This document shows, in pieces, positions 36,101-48,559 of a stretch of DNA of 64,000 nt. Origin of the DNA: Limnanthes douglasii subsp. nivea. Its lineage: Eukaryota; Streptophyta; Magnoliopsida; Brassicales; Limnanthaceae. A model generated the notes under the pieces. It was not told the DNA's origin and searched no databases. It saw only the letters and a list, made by a program, of their open reading frames with translations. Made by a program: the position numbers and the translations under genes. The stretch spans positions 198,299,273-198,363,272 of the forward strand of contig JAUPFV010000002.1 of assembly GCA_036936605.1 (NCBI GenBank), written 5' to 3'. Within the stretch, counting starts at the first letter, position 1. The number at the start of each line of letters is the position of its first letter.

Positions 36101-36346
36101 AACTATAAATAAAATTATCAATAAATATTTTAGTGATAATCATCATTCCAAGATTATCATAATGATTATTCATCATTTCATCACCCTTATCGTGACGATT
36201 TTACGCTTCAAAATATATCGAATCGGGATTTCAAACAACATTGGGAGAAGAACAATTCATATACTCTATTTGATCAAGAATTTTAACAAGAAACTAAAAC
36301 GATCAGATTAAAATATAAGGGTCAAACTATAATTTATGTTATACCA

Positions 36347-36640
36347 TGAAAGAATCTAAAAAATAACTAGTTAAAGGTTCTGATCTACAAAGATAAAGTT
36401 TTGATAACAAATCTAAAGAAAAAAATTAGAAAAAAACAATTTGAGAATAAAAACCCATAAAATTTTATTATTAAAGACATAACTTATTTAAAATAAATCT
36501 ACGTGTTATATACATTATTATTACTAACCTATGAAACTTCTTGATACAACCAAAGTTAGTTATAACAATAATTAGCTAACCTATTGAAACTTTTTATTGT
36601 TGGTGAGTTTGTTAACAAGCTATATTTTGTCAAACTTATA
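36347..36640 (-). repeat. 5' LTR of nested copia
   Basis: High-coordinate LTR. The + strand sequence ATACCA just below it is the complement of a TGGTAT primer-site start, which sets orientation. Confidence 0.7.
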
Positions 36641-36649
36641 ATTTTAAAG

Positions 36650-38390
36650 TATGATCCACAATTTTGGTTCCAACTCATCCTTATTAGACTGATTTTTAAG
36701 CCTTTTGGTATGACCGTCTTACACATGCTCCACTATAGGAGTAAAAAATACCAATACACCATCTCCCATAGTACGACGTTTCGCCTACCACCACTTGTCT
36801 TGAAATGTTTACATATCTCATTATCATATCAAAAGTACTAACTACATTAACACGAAAAAAGAGAAGGGAACGGACTTAGCCAAGGTCTCCCTATCTGTTT
36901 CTTGGTCTCACGCTCTACCTGACCCTCTGTGGCCGATACCGTCTCTATGCCTTCAAATAAAAAATAAAACATGTACAAACCCTAAAGTAATCCTATTTAT
37001 TAGGGGGTTTGAAGCCTTACCTCCAATAGCCTTCGGTTCCACAGGCTAGGCCCAGTCATTTTCTTAAATCTTCCATTTTGTTGCATCATCGAGTAAAAAG
37101 AAAATGTCTGCTGATTTGGATCATCGGACGACCTAGAACTTTAATAAAAAGGTTTTCAACTTCCAAGAAAATCGATGCTACCTGACCTCTGACCATGTTA
37201 CACCATTGGGATGTAATATGTTCACCAACATGACCCACCAGCTCCTACAATTATCTATTCTTAAAATTATGATTATCATCTACTGTCAAATCAACAACAT
37301 CCACATCCCAATATAGATCTTAGCTTCTATATCTAGCATGCTGTTATAAGACAACTTTTAAAAACAATTACCGACACCAACAGTCTAGTAAAACTCTTAC
37401 GAAGTTGGTCGGCATAAGTTCTCAACATTATGTACCCCATCTTGTAAGCCCGAAAAAGAATTGACATAGTAATAGGTAAAAGTAGAGGATAAAATAAAAA
37501 AAATATGTTAATTAAACAAACATTTAAACAAGATAACAACCAACATTTATACTCCTACAAACCTTTCGGTCACGACCTACGAGAAAAAATCTGCTCATGG
37601 CCTTCCAAGCACCCAGATATATAAACAAATTAATCCCTCCAAATAGGGTTCTACTAGGGAAGATCGTCAGTTACTTCACATGAAAATTTTGGAAGTATTT
37701 TAAAATAGCTTGTTTACCGCCATAAAGTGAAGAATTTCAAATTTCCAAAACTGCTCGTGCCATTAAATTATTTGTAAATAATATCTATCAAGCGTTGGGT
37801 AGAAGTTGTGTTGGGCCTAACTATTTTGTCTTGAAGAACTCTAGCAGTTATGGAATCATGAGAGACTGAATACCGTGCATGTTCATGAAAAACATCACCT
37901 CATTCTTAAAGATAATGAACGGAGTCTCACATTCCTTACGAAAGCGTATGATAACATGTAGATGAATGCACCTTTCTCTCAACTTCTGAACACATTTGGG
38001 GCCAATATACTCATACGAGTGTCTTGTAGCAACTGTCATTAACTTGACCATAAGCTTAAAATACCATATCACCTTTACACCTCGAGAGACGGTTGTCGAT
38101 GATATAATATTCCCCTAACAAGATGTGTCGTATTGGTTAACGAAGTTGCATTTGGTAAAAAATCATCTACAGTTGCATTTGGTCTCTTCCCCCATAAAAT
38201 ATTTTCTAAAGGAACCTCATCATCGGACTTATCATTGGAGCGAAGAGCATTAAAATTTGGAAATGAGTAGTATTTTCCATCTTGATACCCATGATGAAAG
38301 AAAAAATAGTGTCTGAGTGAAAGAAATAATTTGAAAGGAAATGGAAACAAGTATGAAAAAATAGAACAAAGATGAAAATAATCCATTATA
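36650..38390 (-). pseudogene. Antisense ORF remnant of old gypsy element
   Basis: Minus-strand fragments give an acidic segment (SNDKSDDEVPLEN, 38386-38075 frame), a segment with CETPFIIF, then LGPTQLLPNA near 37790 and YLGAWKAMSRFFLVGRD near 37600. The P(S/T)QL(S/L)PN motif and its place between pol and the 3' LTR match the antisense ORF at 1183-4137, where the same motif reads YPSQLSPNGWY. Frames are broken by many stops. Two independent elements keeping the same antisense gene in the same place supports its being a lineage trait. Confidence 0.6.
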
Positions 38391-39012
38391 GTATAAAGTA
38401 AGTTGGAATCTCACCTTTCATTTCAATTAATATGACGATTAATAATTTATGAGTATCAGCGGACTTGATGAAATGTATCTAGCATCTAAGATAAAATAAA
38501 CCAAAGCTCTCCAGATGAACACTGTAACGTGACCCATACTTTTGCGCCACACGTCACTGAATACCTTTATACTCTTAAAGCATGGATAATAATTTCCTCA
38601 AGACCCTTCAATTCTTTATAATTGCCAAAACCTAAACAATATGACTTATTTAGTCTTGATAACTTGCTAACTAAGCCACAATTTGAATATATACACATAA
38701 AACCATATCTTATACGACAATTACTTGTATAGAATACTACTTTAAGAAAAAACCAAACAAAGTTATTTGTATACATTACTGCTTTAAAAAAAAGTCTAGC
38801 AAACTCGTACATTTTCATCACTCACAAATCACCAAAGAATATTAGAAGAACTAATTGTCTAGTCATAATTGGTACTGATATACAAAAATATTTCACTCAC
38901 ACTTCAAAAGCTAGGATTTTTTAATTTCGAAGATCCCAACAGTTGCATAACCATATGGATTCGGTGAAGAAGATTAATCCTGCATTCATTCTTTTATAAT
39001 GATTAAGGGGGG

Positions 39013-39471
39013 ACTTCAAATTTTCAATAGCTTACTGTCTAATCGTGGTTATCTCTAGTATTTCTGTAGATTTCACATGCATTGTCACATCTTTCTCATC
39101 AATAATTCATTAGGCTAATGCCTCAACCATCTCACTAGCCAACAATTTGGATTGATGCCTCCAGGTCGATGACCTCTTTGCTGATGGCTCATTTACTGAT
39201 GGAGCCCTCGTCGATCCTATGATTTAGTTGAACCTATAAACCAGTCACGACTATATTAAATACCCTGACAATTACGCTTTGAATTTATTAAGCACATGTA
39301 AATAAAGTTAGCATGCTGTTAAAGTCTTCCATACTTATGGTAACAATCAAGACCTTGTAATAAATGTAATTTGATACACTTTACCATATATAAAGGATAT
39401 AAATTCATGAATATGATCATCTTATAACGTTTCTAACATTTGACCACTTATCATACCTTACAACCCTTACA
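39013..39471 (+). repeat. Right LTR of old gypsy element
   Basis: Follows the polypurine tract and ends CTTACA. It pairs with the left LTR. Confidence 0.65.
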
Positions 39472-39484
39472 TACGGAGTAAGTG

Positions 39485-39600
39485 AGGAATGGTAGCCTAG
39501 TGGAAGGAGCATTAGCTTTCTTGTGTTCCAAACACGATTTGATCATTGACCGACCATTGGATTGAGTCATTTTATGCGTTTAAATTAATGTTCTAAAAAT
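39485..39600 (+). mobile_element. Possible tRNA-derived SINE head
   Basis: TAGCCTAGTGG (39493-39503) fits a polymerase III box A. A degenerate box B-like stretch follows about 35 bp later. No convincing tail or TSD was found, so this is weak. Confidence 0.3.
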
Positions 39601-39737
39601 TGAAATTAGAAGAGTGGCAGTCTGTTGGAGACTCAAGATTAATCAGGGAGACAAGGATTAATCTGAGATCAATCGGTATCGTATTTTTAAGTATATATAA
39701 CTTTCATATTCAAATATGTATTTTTATTGTTTTTGAA

Positions 39738-40543
39738 TAGTAACTGATCTGTAAACTACCGAATTTAGTGACAGTTAGTCAATGGACTTTAAAATTAATG
39801 TAAAACTTTCACGTGACACCATGCTCAACAGAAACTTGTACCACTAATAGTCGTTTGACTTTATATAGGGACTAATTTGATCCAAAATGGATAGTTTATG
39901 GACTAACTTTATCCAAACTTAATAGTCTAAGGACCATTAGTGATACAAGTTTGTGTGGAGTATGGTGCCACATGACAGATTTACATTAATAAGCGGTTTG
40001 GAACAATATATCATCCATGGACTATCACATTTGGTGAGAGATAGTCCCTTGACTTTCAAAAATCCGCTGGTGGTCCCTGGACTATTAGCTTTGGATACAG
40101 TTAGTCCACCAGATCCTTTGTTTCATATAGTCCTGCCATTTGTCACCATAGTCAGCAGAATTTTATATCACCACTAGTCCCTTAACTTTAGGTCAAAGCC
40201 AAAATGTAGTCTACAACCTATGACCTAAAGTTAAGGGACCAATAATGATACAAAATTTTCGTGACTATGGTGACAAGTGGCAGGTTCACATGAATCAAAG
40301 GATCTGGTGGACTAACTTTATCTAAAGCTGATAGTCCATGGACTACTAGTGGACTTTTGAAAGTCAAGGGACTATCTGTCACCAAATGTGATAGTACAGG
40401 GATGATATACTGTTCAAAGCCTTAATAAGTAGATGTGATAGACTAACTTTATCCATAGTAGATAGTCTATGGACTCCCAACAGACTTTCAAAAGTCTAGG
40501 GACTATCTATCACTAAAGTCGATAGATCAACGACAAATTACTA
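39738..40543. mobile_element. Outer foldback element, diverged
   Basis: Left arm (about 39738-39985) and right arm (about 40430-40543) are imperfect inverted copies. TAGTAACTG...TTTAGTGACAG on the left corresponds to the complement of CTATCACTAAAGTCG...CAAATTACTA on the right. The phrase GACTAACTTTATCC recurs through the arms. A younger foldback sits between them. Confidence 0.65.
39994..40421. mobile_element. Inner foldback element with 8-bp TSD
   Basis: Arms of 201 bp (39995-40195 and 40221-40421) are inverted copies around a 25-bp loop (40196-40220). TTAATAAG occurs directly on both sides (39986-39993 and 40422-40429). No frame is carried. Long arms with an 8-bp (possibly 9-bp with a final mismatch) TSD suggest a non-autonomous hAT- or Mutator-type foldback. 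If transcribed it would form a long hairpin RNA. Confidence 0.85.
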
Positions 40544-40689
40544 TTTAAAGATTATTTTTATTAATAAAATATAATAACTCCACTTATAAAAATCAAATGT
40601 TATTTTTGGTAAAAAAATCATAAGATTAATATAAAAAAAAGTATTTACCTGAGACTACAAGGCCTACCGCTGATATTGAAGTTTATAAA

Positions 40690-42690
40690 AAGGATACATG
40701 TATGAGGACATATCTCACGACAGTAAAATGATGAAAGATAAACAAGTGAACTAAACATACACGAATAATAAGATAAAATATGAGACTTGAATAATTAAAT
40801 GAAATCGAAGGTAGATATATACAATATCCAGACATCCATGAGGGCGACCTTGAGGCACTCAAACCTGTAAATTGAAAATAATAATAACTAAATGTTAACG
40901 AAGCCATGGGATCCTTGTGTCCTGGAAACTATAACGAAACTTAGAGATAATACGATATGAGATTGTTGAAGCTGACAAAGGATTGGTAATGAAAATCCTT
41001 GCATTTCTATCAATCTAAAAGTGGTAAATCACCGTACAGAATCAATGGAGAAAAATATGTTCCTACCAGGAGATAAGATGACCAAACACTAGTCGCTTAT
41101 AGCCACGAGGGCCAGTCGATAACTTAAAAAGGGAATCAAAGTTTTGCATTTATGACCTCCCATGTAAGATGGGAAAATAGACATTCCACTAAGAGGTGGT
41201 GAATTGATTTATTAGAGTTGTTACATAAAACACAATTAGGGGTTGTATTATAACCCCAAGAGATGATTTTATCTTTAGTGGAGAGATTATTTTAGATTTC
41301 TAATCAGACAATAAAGGAATATCTATAGATGCCAACAATTGATTGTAGGTTAAGGATTTTCCTCCACCCCAACTAAGAGATGAACCAACTAGCAGATTCC
41401 AAAAGTTTTTATCGTTGAATTTCTTTCAATAAATCCATTCACACTAAATTAAAGTGGACTTTCCATTTCAGATGGACCAAAATTTTTAAGAGCGACCTCT
41501 TGGTTTTATAACTTGAAGCCTAAAATCTCAAGGTCCCCTAACTACGACATCAAGAAGATTTTAGTCTAAGATACCTTAGCGCTTAGGCTTTCATCTTTAG
41601 GTCATACAATAAAAAGCACCAGAGTAGCTGTGAGAGCTCCTTCAAGACTCTAATATGTAAAATAAATATAGATGATCAATAAGCTTGACCCGTAAAAAGA
41701 ACGGCTTTAACAAGTTGAATTTTTTCAGGTCGTGACTCTATCAGATAGAGGCCTACAGTCATTGTATGAAATACGTATGGTAATTAAAGGGACATCGAGA
41801 TAATAGATAGGAAATGAACCAACTTGGAAGCCTAAGATATAGATGATTTTATGAAGAATGACATCACTGACACCCGATATGAAGAGTTGGCTCTTTTGAC
41901 GGTTGATTTTGAGGCCACACAGAGAGGTGCATTTTGATAGACCATTTTATTAGTTTAGTTTAGTTAATGTTAGCACAACTAAAAATGATGAGGTTGCATG
42001 TGAAGTAGAGATTAATTATTTTGAAATTATGAAACTTTTGGTGGAAATATTAGGCGGGGTTATGACTTTTATCTTTGAGGATACTTGAAAGTACTTACAT
42101 AATGAGAATGAAGAAGAATGGTAAAATGGGGTCACTCTGACGAAGGTCTATTTTTCCTTTGAAAGAGCCAAAAAAGTTACCGTTTGTATTTACAAGATAA
42201 GAGGAGGTTGAGTCTAAGGCCCTTTCCTCTTGGTGTTGTATCCATAAAAGAGTTCTTAGCACATAAGAATATTATCAGAGATAGCACGACCAAGGATAAA
42301 CACAGATTATGAGGTGTCAATAAGGGAGTGAATGAAATGTTTTGTACTATTTTCAAGGATTTTAGAAGGTAAAGTAGGGTTCTCTATTTTGGGATGAGAG
42401 CGATCAGGATTTTATTCCAGCTTGGATCCAAACGAGGATTTAAAGAGACTAGAGCTGAATCTGTTATGGCCAAAGGTTTTATTGATGTCGATATAACTTT
42501 TTTTATCTTGTTTTCCCTAATGGGACATATGATATTAGCTTTGATCAATGGATCTAACTTGGTGGTAGTGAGGTTGTTAATATGGCCAACACTCGGATAG
42601 CTAGGTGGGCATATCTAACTAAAAGAGGTTAACGAAGTGGTTAACAAAAATGATGACGACCCTATCAGGAGAATGGTGACATGGGAATGA
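40690..42690 (-). pseudogene. LINE ORF2, RT to zinc-finger part (split LINE, 3' half)
   Basis: Minus strand, decayed. ISTSIKPLA and SWNKILIALIPK lie near 42500-42400. YKR and LRQSDPILPFF mark the broken GLRQGDP region near 42150. LKINRQKSQLFISG is near 41890. LFTGQAY and SSIFILHIRVLKEL are near 41690. ISWGYNTTPNCVLCNNS (zf-RVT) is near 41260, and a tail continues towards 40690. It matches the LINE at 48560-52376 along its length and, like it, has no RNase H. It is the 3' half of the LINE whose 5' half is 46085-48206. Confidence 0.8.
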
Positions 42691-45600
42691 TGATAGATAA
42701 ATTGTAAGTGTACAATTTATGTTTTAGTTATATGAATATTTAAAGACTCGAATAGTAGAACCTAAGGAAATTATCTTATTATAAATATATAATTCAAAAT
42801 AAAAGCAGTAATTTAATAACAAAGAAATTAAATTTTATTTCTAAATTACGATTTCGATTAAATAAATAATTAAAAAATTAAAATTATTATTATAAAATAT
42901 TTAAAAAATGTTTAAATATGTATCGACAATTTATGCATTTATCGTATAATTTATAAATATATTTTTCAGAGTCAACTTCTCCTTTAAAGTGTTATTTTGG
43001 TTTTGTATTTTGAAAAGCTTCTTTTTATTTATAGCCAAACTCAATTATCTATTAATTATAAAAATAAAAATTTGTAATTAGTAGGGTTTAATGATAATAA
43101 AATTTGATTTAATTTCTTATACGTGGTTTTGGTTATTTTCAAAACCGTTTGTTTATTTATTTTTTTCATCTCTTTTTATTCTTTGTTATCTTTTTCAAGT
43201 ATTTAGTTTTTATTTTCATCTTCAAATATAGCTTATTTTTGCAATTTATTTTTTTCTTTTAATTTATAAATACAAAATTAAACAAATTGAAGATATTTTG
43301 ATTATTATTAAATAAAACTAATAATTAAATCAGTATGAAAATAATATAAAATCAATAATAAATATTATATGATCGAATTATCTCACACTTATTTAGTTGT
43401 TAATCTAAGCAAATATTAAATATCATATCTAACATATATGATCAAATGATGTTATCGAACGGTATAAATCAAGACCAAATATCTTAATAATAAAAAAAGT
43501 TAATAAAATAAGTAAATTTTCTGACCACGTGTTATATTTAAGAATTTGAATAAATCTAAAAAAAATCAATTTATTTTTGAAAAAATAAAATAAACTTTCA
43601 CTATATACTATATACCATGCACTTGAATATTTTTAAACATTTTGGTTAATAAAGCAAAATAATATCAATTTATTTTTAATAATTGTCAATTCATATAATT
43701 TTATTAATATATATATATATTAATTTTTTTTATGTGACACTCATGAATTCCAAACCAATTAGCCTAAGTCATTGGGTAATAAAATGACATACAAATTTAG
43801 AAAATAAATGATTTTTTATATATACAAATACATATGACTTCTGCAATTTCTATTTTTATTAAGTTTTCTACCTAATCTATTTAGTGGGGTTTAGATCAAT
43901 GAATCTCCTCCTAGTTGGTTAGGACGATTACGTAATGATACACTCATAAGGATTTACTCATTCAAACTAACTAGGCTACAAAACTAGACAAACCACATCT
44001 CAGAATTAATATAAAACTCTTCTCATTTACACGAATTTCCACTAGATTAGGTACAAGACCCGGATATTTACTAAAGATTTATGCAATCTTTTTATTTATT
44101 TATTTATTTTATTTTATTTTAATAAAAATGAAAATTATATATTAGAAAAAAATAATTATATATGATAACTTCTAAAAATATTCAAAGAGAATATAGATCT
44201 TGAATATTTTGAGGGTCACACAAAAGTTAGAGAGAGATTTAAGACGGGAATTCTAGAGAGAGAAACTGCTAAAAGTAGTAATAGAATATTAATTGTTTCA
44301 GTTTCCAAAAAAAACGATACATTGCCTTATATAGTAATGACGGTGGGCATACACAATGAGTTCATTAACTTAGTAAATTTGAACATACTTCTATTTATTA
44401 CATAAAACACCATGCACGTTAGGCATTTATTTGGTTTATATTACGAAGTAAATATCGACATTATATTTTATCGGTTCGACTTACTGGTCGGATAAACCTA
44501 CCGTTATGAGTACCCCCATAATCCTAGTCCTTGTGAATAATTATGAGGGATTACTAATTTTGATGTTGCTTCATATTTTATATGTAACTATTCTATTTAC
44601 TGTAGCAAACCTTGTGGTCTGAAACAACATGAGTCAAATAACTTTGCCTTCAATTATTTTTGTACGATAAATCATTAGGCCTGAGAACTGTCTACATCAC
44701 ACGTGGTGTGCTTTTGTACATGTATCATGATGAAGCATAAAAAGATGGTGAAAATACCTTACTACTCCCCAATGCAAACGTATGTTGGTCTTCTGAAGCC
44801 CTTTCTATAAATTTGTTGTTTTCTCTTTATTTTTTTACTTTTTCCACTAATTTTCGAGCAGAAGAAATCTGTCGGGATTGTAGACAAGGAACTTAGCTTT
44901 ATTACCAAAGAAATTGATTTCAGAATTATCGTACTATGGAAAGAGAAAGCTGAACTGGTTGGCCCCTCGATTTATTAGAACCTTTAAACTTATCATACTT
45001 TTATAAAATCACCTATCTTCCCCGAAAAACTTATACCCATGTAAACAAAAACCAGTCCCTATTAATTCTGATAGCGTAATCTGACCCTAAAGAAGCATCT
45101 CTCATAAAAAAATCCCTTGTTGCCTTTGAAGGAAAGAAAATGCTCTCGCAACTCTAAAGAAAAATAATCCAAGAGGCACAATACGGTTTCTCTGAACTAT
45201 GATACACCTAAGAGTAATTAGCTTAATATTGAGAAAATGTTCCCATAAGACCCAAACGGATTCCTATAAGTTAGGCTACATCCTTGGAGGAATTTATTGG
45301 GTCTCTGAAAAGAACGATGGTTAGCACTAAAAATACGATGCGATTAGTTGATAAATGTTCTCTTGACATCAAGATTTTGGCAAAGACTCGTAGGAAAATG
45401 TAAACAATGCCACTAGAAACTTTGATGTCCTCGATCATTGGATCTGTAGTTCGAGAGGGTTCTTATGATGAATTTATCAACCTTTATAAAAATAGCATAT
45501 CTTTCTCTATGTCTAAAATTATAAAGTATAATGAGAAGAAAATTTAATCAACCTTTATTAAAACGTCTCCTATTATTCTGTTAGGATATGTAAAAGACTG

Positions 45601-46084
45601 ATCAACTAACTGTAAAGAAATAATTATAGGTTTTATCCCACCTATTTCACATTTATTATTGAATAAAAGAATATCATAAAATATGCTAGCACCAAAATAA
45701 AATATATATTTTTCAAAATTTAAATTTCTAATTTTATAAGGGATAGCAACACTACGTGTATCTTGTAATTTTGGTGGAAATTTGTTTTGAATTAGAGTAT
45801 TGCACTCCTCTGTAAGCGTCACTATTTTGAAGTATTTAAACTTTACTTTGTTTAAAAGGATATGCTTGAGGAACTTCAAATACTTTAACATTTTTCGATC
45901 ATATTAGAAGAAGAAAAAAATGAATCTCCAGGTTACGAAATATCTAGAGAAGTTTGAGGAATTTATTTTTGGTGTTTTGTTTCTTCTTCATGTCTGGGTA
46001 AGGAATTCTGGGTGCATATTTTAAGGTTTGAAGGTTTTGGGATGTCTCTGGAACTTTATTGTGATTAAGGTGTATTTATTCATG
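42691..46084 (-). mobile_element. Insertion splitting the LINE, Athila-like gypsy debris
   Basis: The LINE is colinear on either side of this 3.4-kb block. The low edge starts with an inverted repeat ATAAATTGTA-AGTG-TACAATTTAT (about 42700-42730), a form I associate with gypsy LTR ends. On the minus strand a TATA region CTATATAAGG lies near 44330. An Athila-type protease fragment lies at 45544-45891. The rest is AT-rich with no readable gene. Exact ends and TSD were not found. Confidence 0.55.
45544..45891 (-). pseudogene. Athila-like gypsy protease fragment
   Basis: The frame reads LTEECNTLIQNKFPPKL, DTRSVAIPYKIRN, FEKYIFYFGAS, KPIIISLQLVDQSFTYP and GDVLIKVD. This is the aspartic protease region of Athila-lineage gypsy polyproteins, which normally has CDLGAS; here the catalytic Asp position reads Phe (FGAS), so the protease would be dead. 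It is an isolated fragment with no flanking RT recognised. Confidence 0.75.
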
Positions 46085-46850
46085 AAGTTTTCATTAATGG
46101 AGATGATTTTATTTTAGGTTATGCAAGATTTGGAACTATTATGGAAGAATTTGGAGTTGCGATCCTCAAATTTGAGACAGTTTTTACAAGACCTTTATTT
46201 AATAAACGATTCCTCTGCACGACTGAATAAAATGAAACATTTTGAGGCATCAATCTCAACCTTGATAAGGGATTGATTAAAGACGTCACTAGCCAATTCT
46301 TGTTGGTCTTGGAAAAAGAAACTATGGGCGATAGACACTCGTTCACTGAACTATTTTTTATTGAAGAAGAAAAGAGTGGGATGAAGACAACTAAGTTTAT
46401 CTTGGATACTAGACATATCTGAACCCTTAATGAGGAGGTTCTAACTTCCAGTAATGATGAAATTATAATTAAGATGAGATTAACACATCTTGAAGACCCG
46501 TGAAGGATATTTTTTACGTAACTATGGGTGTTTTGAGGAGAGGGTGATAAGAGTATGGTCAGAAGTTCTAGAGAAGTCATAGTGGGCGAATGAGGTGGGA
46601 AAATAATTATCCTAAAGGTTATTAATAAGAACCGTATCGATTTTAGGATATATAAGGTTATTAGCTTGCTTATTAGACCAAGAGAACTCAAAGCAAGTGG
46701 CCCTGTGGCCGTTAAGTTCGATGGAATAACAATAATTATTAAAATAATCGATAGATGCAATCCAAAGGACCGAATTGTATGTTCTTTCCTATGGTTTACA
46801 AATCGTGTTGAAATTGCCTAACACGACCCAATATCTTGCCTCTTGAGGAT
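46085..46850 (-). pseudogene. LINE ORF2 endonuclease part (split LINE)
   Basis: Minus strand: FSWSNKQANN, PKIDTVLINN, SFAHYDFSRTSDHTLITL, then a DUF-like linker with LFSRAEES, NSKFFHNSSK and NKIISIN. This is the C-terminal half of the apurinic-type endonuclease that nicks target DNA, followed by the linker to RT. It has frameshifts and stops. The match to 49000-49600 of the next LINE is close. Confidence 0.8.
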
Positions 46851-48206
46851 CTTCTTGTATGAGTTTTAGTAGATCTTTTTTTAAGTTGTTTAAGTTCAGG
46901 TGATTGAGAAAGGCTCAAACTAATCCTAGTAATTGAAGATTCTTGTTCTAGTTCTGATAGTTCATCTAATTCTTCAATATTAAGTTTTTTAAATGAGTTA
47001 CTTAATTGAATGGTATGTAAGGCTTCAGTTATGTCATTTTCAGTAACTTCAAGTGGTTCAATGAGTTGATTGAAAATTAGAGTTCCTTCATTTTGGTTTG
47101 CATTGTTTATTACTCTTAAATCCTTATTATTTTCTATTGGTTTCTCAATTCAGGTGGTTTATCAGGTTGTATTATTAAGGTAGTCTTTTATGTTTTACCA
47201 TTTTCCATTATCTATGAATTTACCATTTGTTTCATCTCTTTCATTTGTTTGGTTAGATTCTATAACATTCTCAGATGTTATAGTATCTAATTCACTGTTC
47301 ATAGTTAACAGTGGTTCCATTTGTGGTTCTTTGTTAGTTCCATTGGATGTTTTTGGAATCTAAACTTCTTTTTAGGGAAGTTTGGATTGGTTGTTTTTAG
47401 TATTGTTTTTGGTGGTTCTGTTTTTTATCATTATTTTCTCATGTTTTTTCAGCTAATATTCATGTTTTACATTTGTTGTAACTTGAAATATTGTTTTTAG
47501 GTACCCATACTGCTAAGGGAAATCCAAAAAGTAGTCAATGGAGACTCATTTTTTAGGTGAAATTCAGGTGTCCATTTAAGTATTCTAAATGATAGCTTGT
47601 CTATGGTTCTAACAGGTTTACCCCAAAATCTTTTTACATTTTCAAGCATGTCTAATTCTACGAAAAAATGCCTATCATCTTATTTATATATGTTACATGC
47701 ACCTAAGAATCTAAGTGATGAAATGTATGCTTTCAACTCACTGAGAGTATGAATCCCAAATGAGAACTTAGCAATGAGAGTAGTTTTAGCAATGGTGGTT
47801 AAAGAGTACTTATCTTAAAGCTGGAATTATACTGAAGTGTAGTCCTCGTGCACCTCGTGAACGACTTCTTTGTGAAAGAACTCATTTCTTGGTACTCCTT
47901 CTCCTACCATGTCTGCATACGTTCTTCTTTTTGGATTTCCTTCTTTGTTAGGTATGAAAATTTCAAACACTGGATTTGAAAACATCTGAGGTAGCTCCTT
48001 CTCTATTGTTGAGGTGGTCTCCTTGAGAGGTGGAAATTCATCGTCTCTGTGGATGGATTCTCGCTCTGCATGTTCTTTGACTGACTCCATGAACAATATT
48101 CGTCTGATGGTGACTTGATTTCTGTGAACTGATTGGGTTTCTTGATTGGATTGTGGTTTAAATTGTTCCTTTAAGGATCAATTTCAACGAGATCGATCTT
48201 CAGTAC
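46850..48206 (-). pseudogene. LINE ORF1 (DUF4283 type), decayed
   Basis: The frame 48096-47827 has DDEFPPLKE and RRTYADMVGEG, a typical plant L1 ORF1 N-terminus. About 47750-47520 encodes FAKFSFGIHTLSELKAY, RHFFVELD, FWGKPVRTIDK and RILKWTPEFH, the DUF4283 domain that binds element RNA. Later parts are unreadable. It ends at the assembly gap. Confidence 0.75.
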
Positions 48207-48306
48207 NNNNNNNNNNNNNNNNNNNNNNNNNNNNNNNNNNNNNNNNNNNNNNNNNNNNNNNNNNNNNNNNNNNNNNNNNNNNNNNNNNNNNNNNNNNNNN
48301 NNNNNN
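48207..48306. other. Assembly gap, 100 N
   Basis: Exactly 100 N, the usual placeholder for a gap of unknown length. It lies between two related LINEs placed head to head. Confidence 0.98.
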
Positions 48307-48559
48307 TCTAAAAAAATATAACTAATTTACATAATTATGACAAAAGTTATAGTCATTGTTTCTGTCAAAATTATGAAAATAAAATGTAACTTTTCAACTG
48401 TTGGATTAAAGTAATTGCACTTAAAATTATAAAAATTTATTACGAATTTTGAAACTTAGTCATGGTTGCAACTGATAATTATAAACATACAAAAAATTGA
48501 AGATACTAAAAGTAATTTTTTTTGTTTAAATGATAGAAAAATCATCTTCATTTATGTTC
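48307..48559. other. AT-rich sequence after gap
   Basis: No recognised feature. Confidence 0.5.

Larger units (their letters stand above)
31605..36640 (-). mobile_element. Ty1/copia element nested in gypsy, minus strand
   Basis: Two similar blocks, 31605 to about 31890 and 36347 to about 36640, are its LTRs. Shared words include GAAGAATCTAAAAA, AACAAATCTAAA, CTTCTTG, ATTAGCTAACCTA, GAGTTTGTT and TTTTGTCAAACTTATA. Read on the minus strand, the order is LTR, TGGTAT (primer site, complement at 36341-36346), gag, protease, integrase, RT, LTR. All frames are broken. The interior includes a 150-bp duplication (34349-34498 and 34603-34768). Exact high-coordinate LTR ends are uncertain by about 15 bp. 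Confidence 0.8.
24670..39471 (+). mobile_element. Old Tat-like Ty3/gypsy element with nested copia
   Basis: Related LTR sequences at about 24670-25101 and 39013-39471 bracket 14 kb. Both share CTCATCAA, CCTCAACCA, TTAAGCAC, ACCTTGTAATAAAT, a TATA region CTTACCATATATAAGG / CTTTACCATATATAAAGG, and end TTACAAC...TTACA. A polypurine stretch AAGGGGGGA (39004-39012) precedes the right LTR. The interior has a gag remnant (26180-26520) and an antisense-ORF remnant (36650-38390), the arrangement seen at 1-5337. A minus-strand copia (31605-36640) is inserted in it. Minus that insertion the element is about 9.8 kb. It is old: LTRs are strongly diverged and no frame is intact. The left LTR start is approximate. 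Confidence 0.7.

Noticed and set aside
39485..39600. tRNA gene at the box A-like TAGCCTAGTGG
   Set aside because: No cloverleaf can be drawn: no acceptor or anticodon stems of proper length and only a degenerate box B. Kept only as a weak SINE candidate.
46119..46760. 213-codon minus-strand ORF as an independent gene
   Set aside because: It is an out-of-frame reading across the LINE endonuclease remnant; the neighbouring frame gives the LINE motifs.
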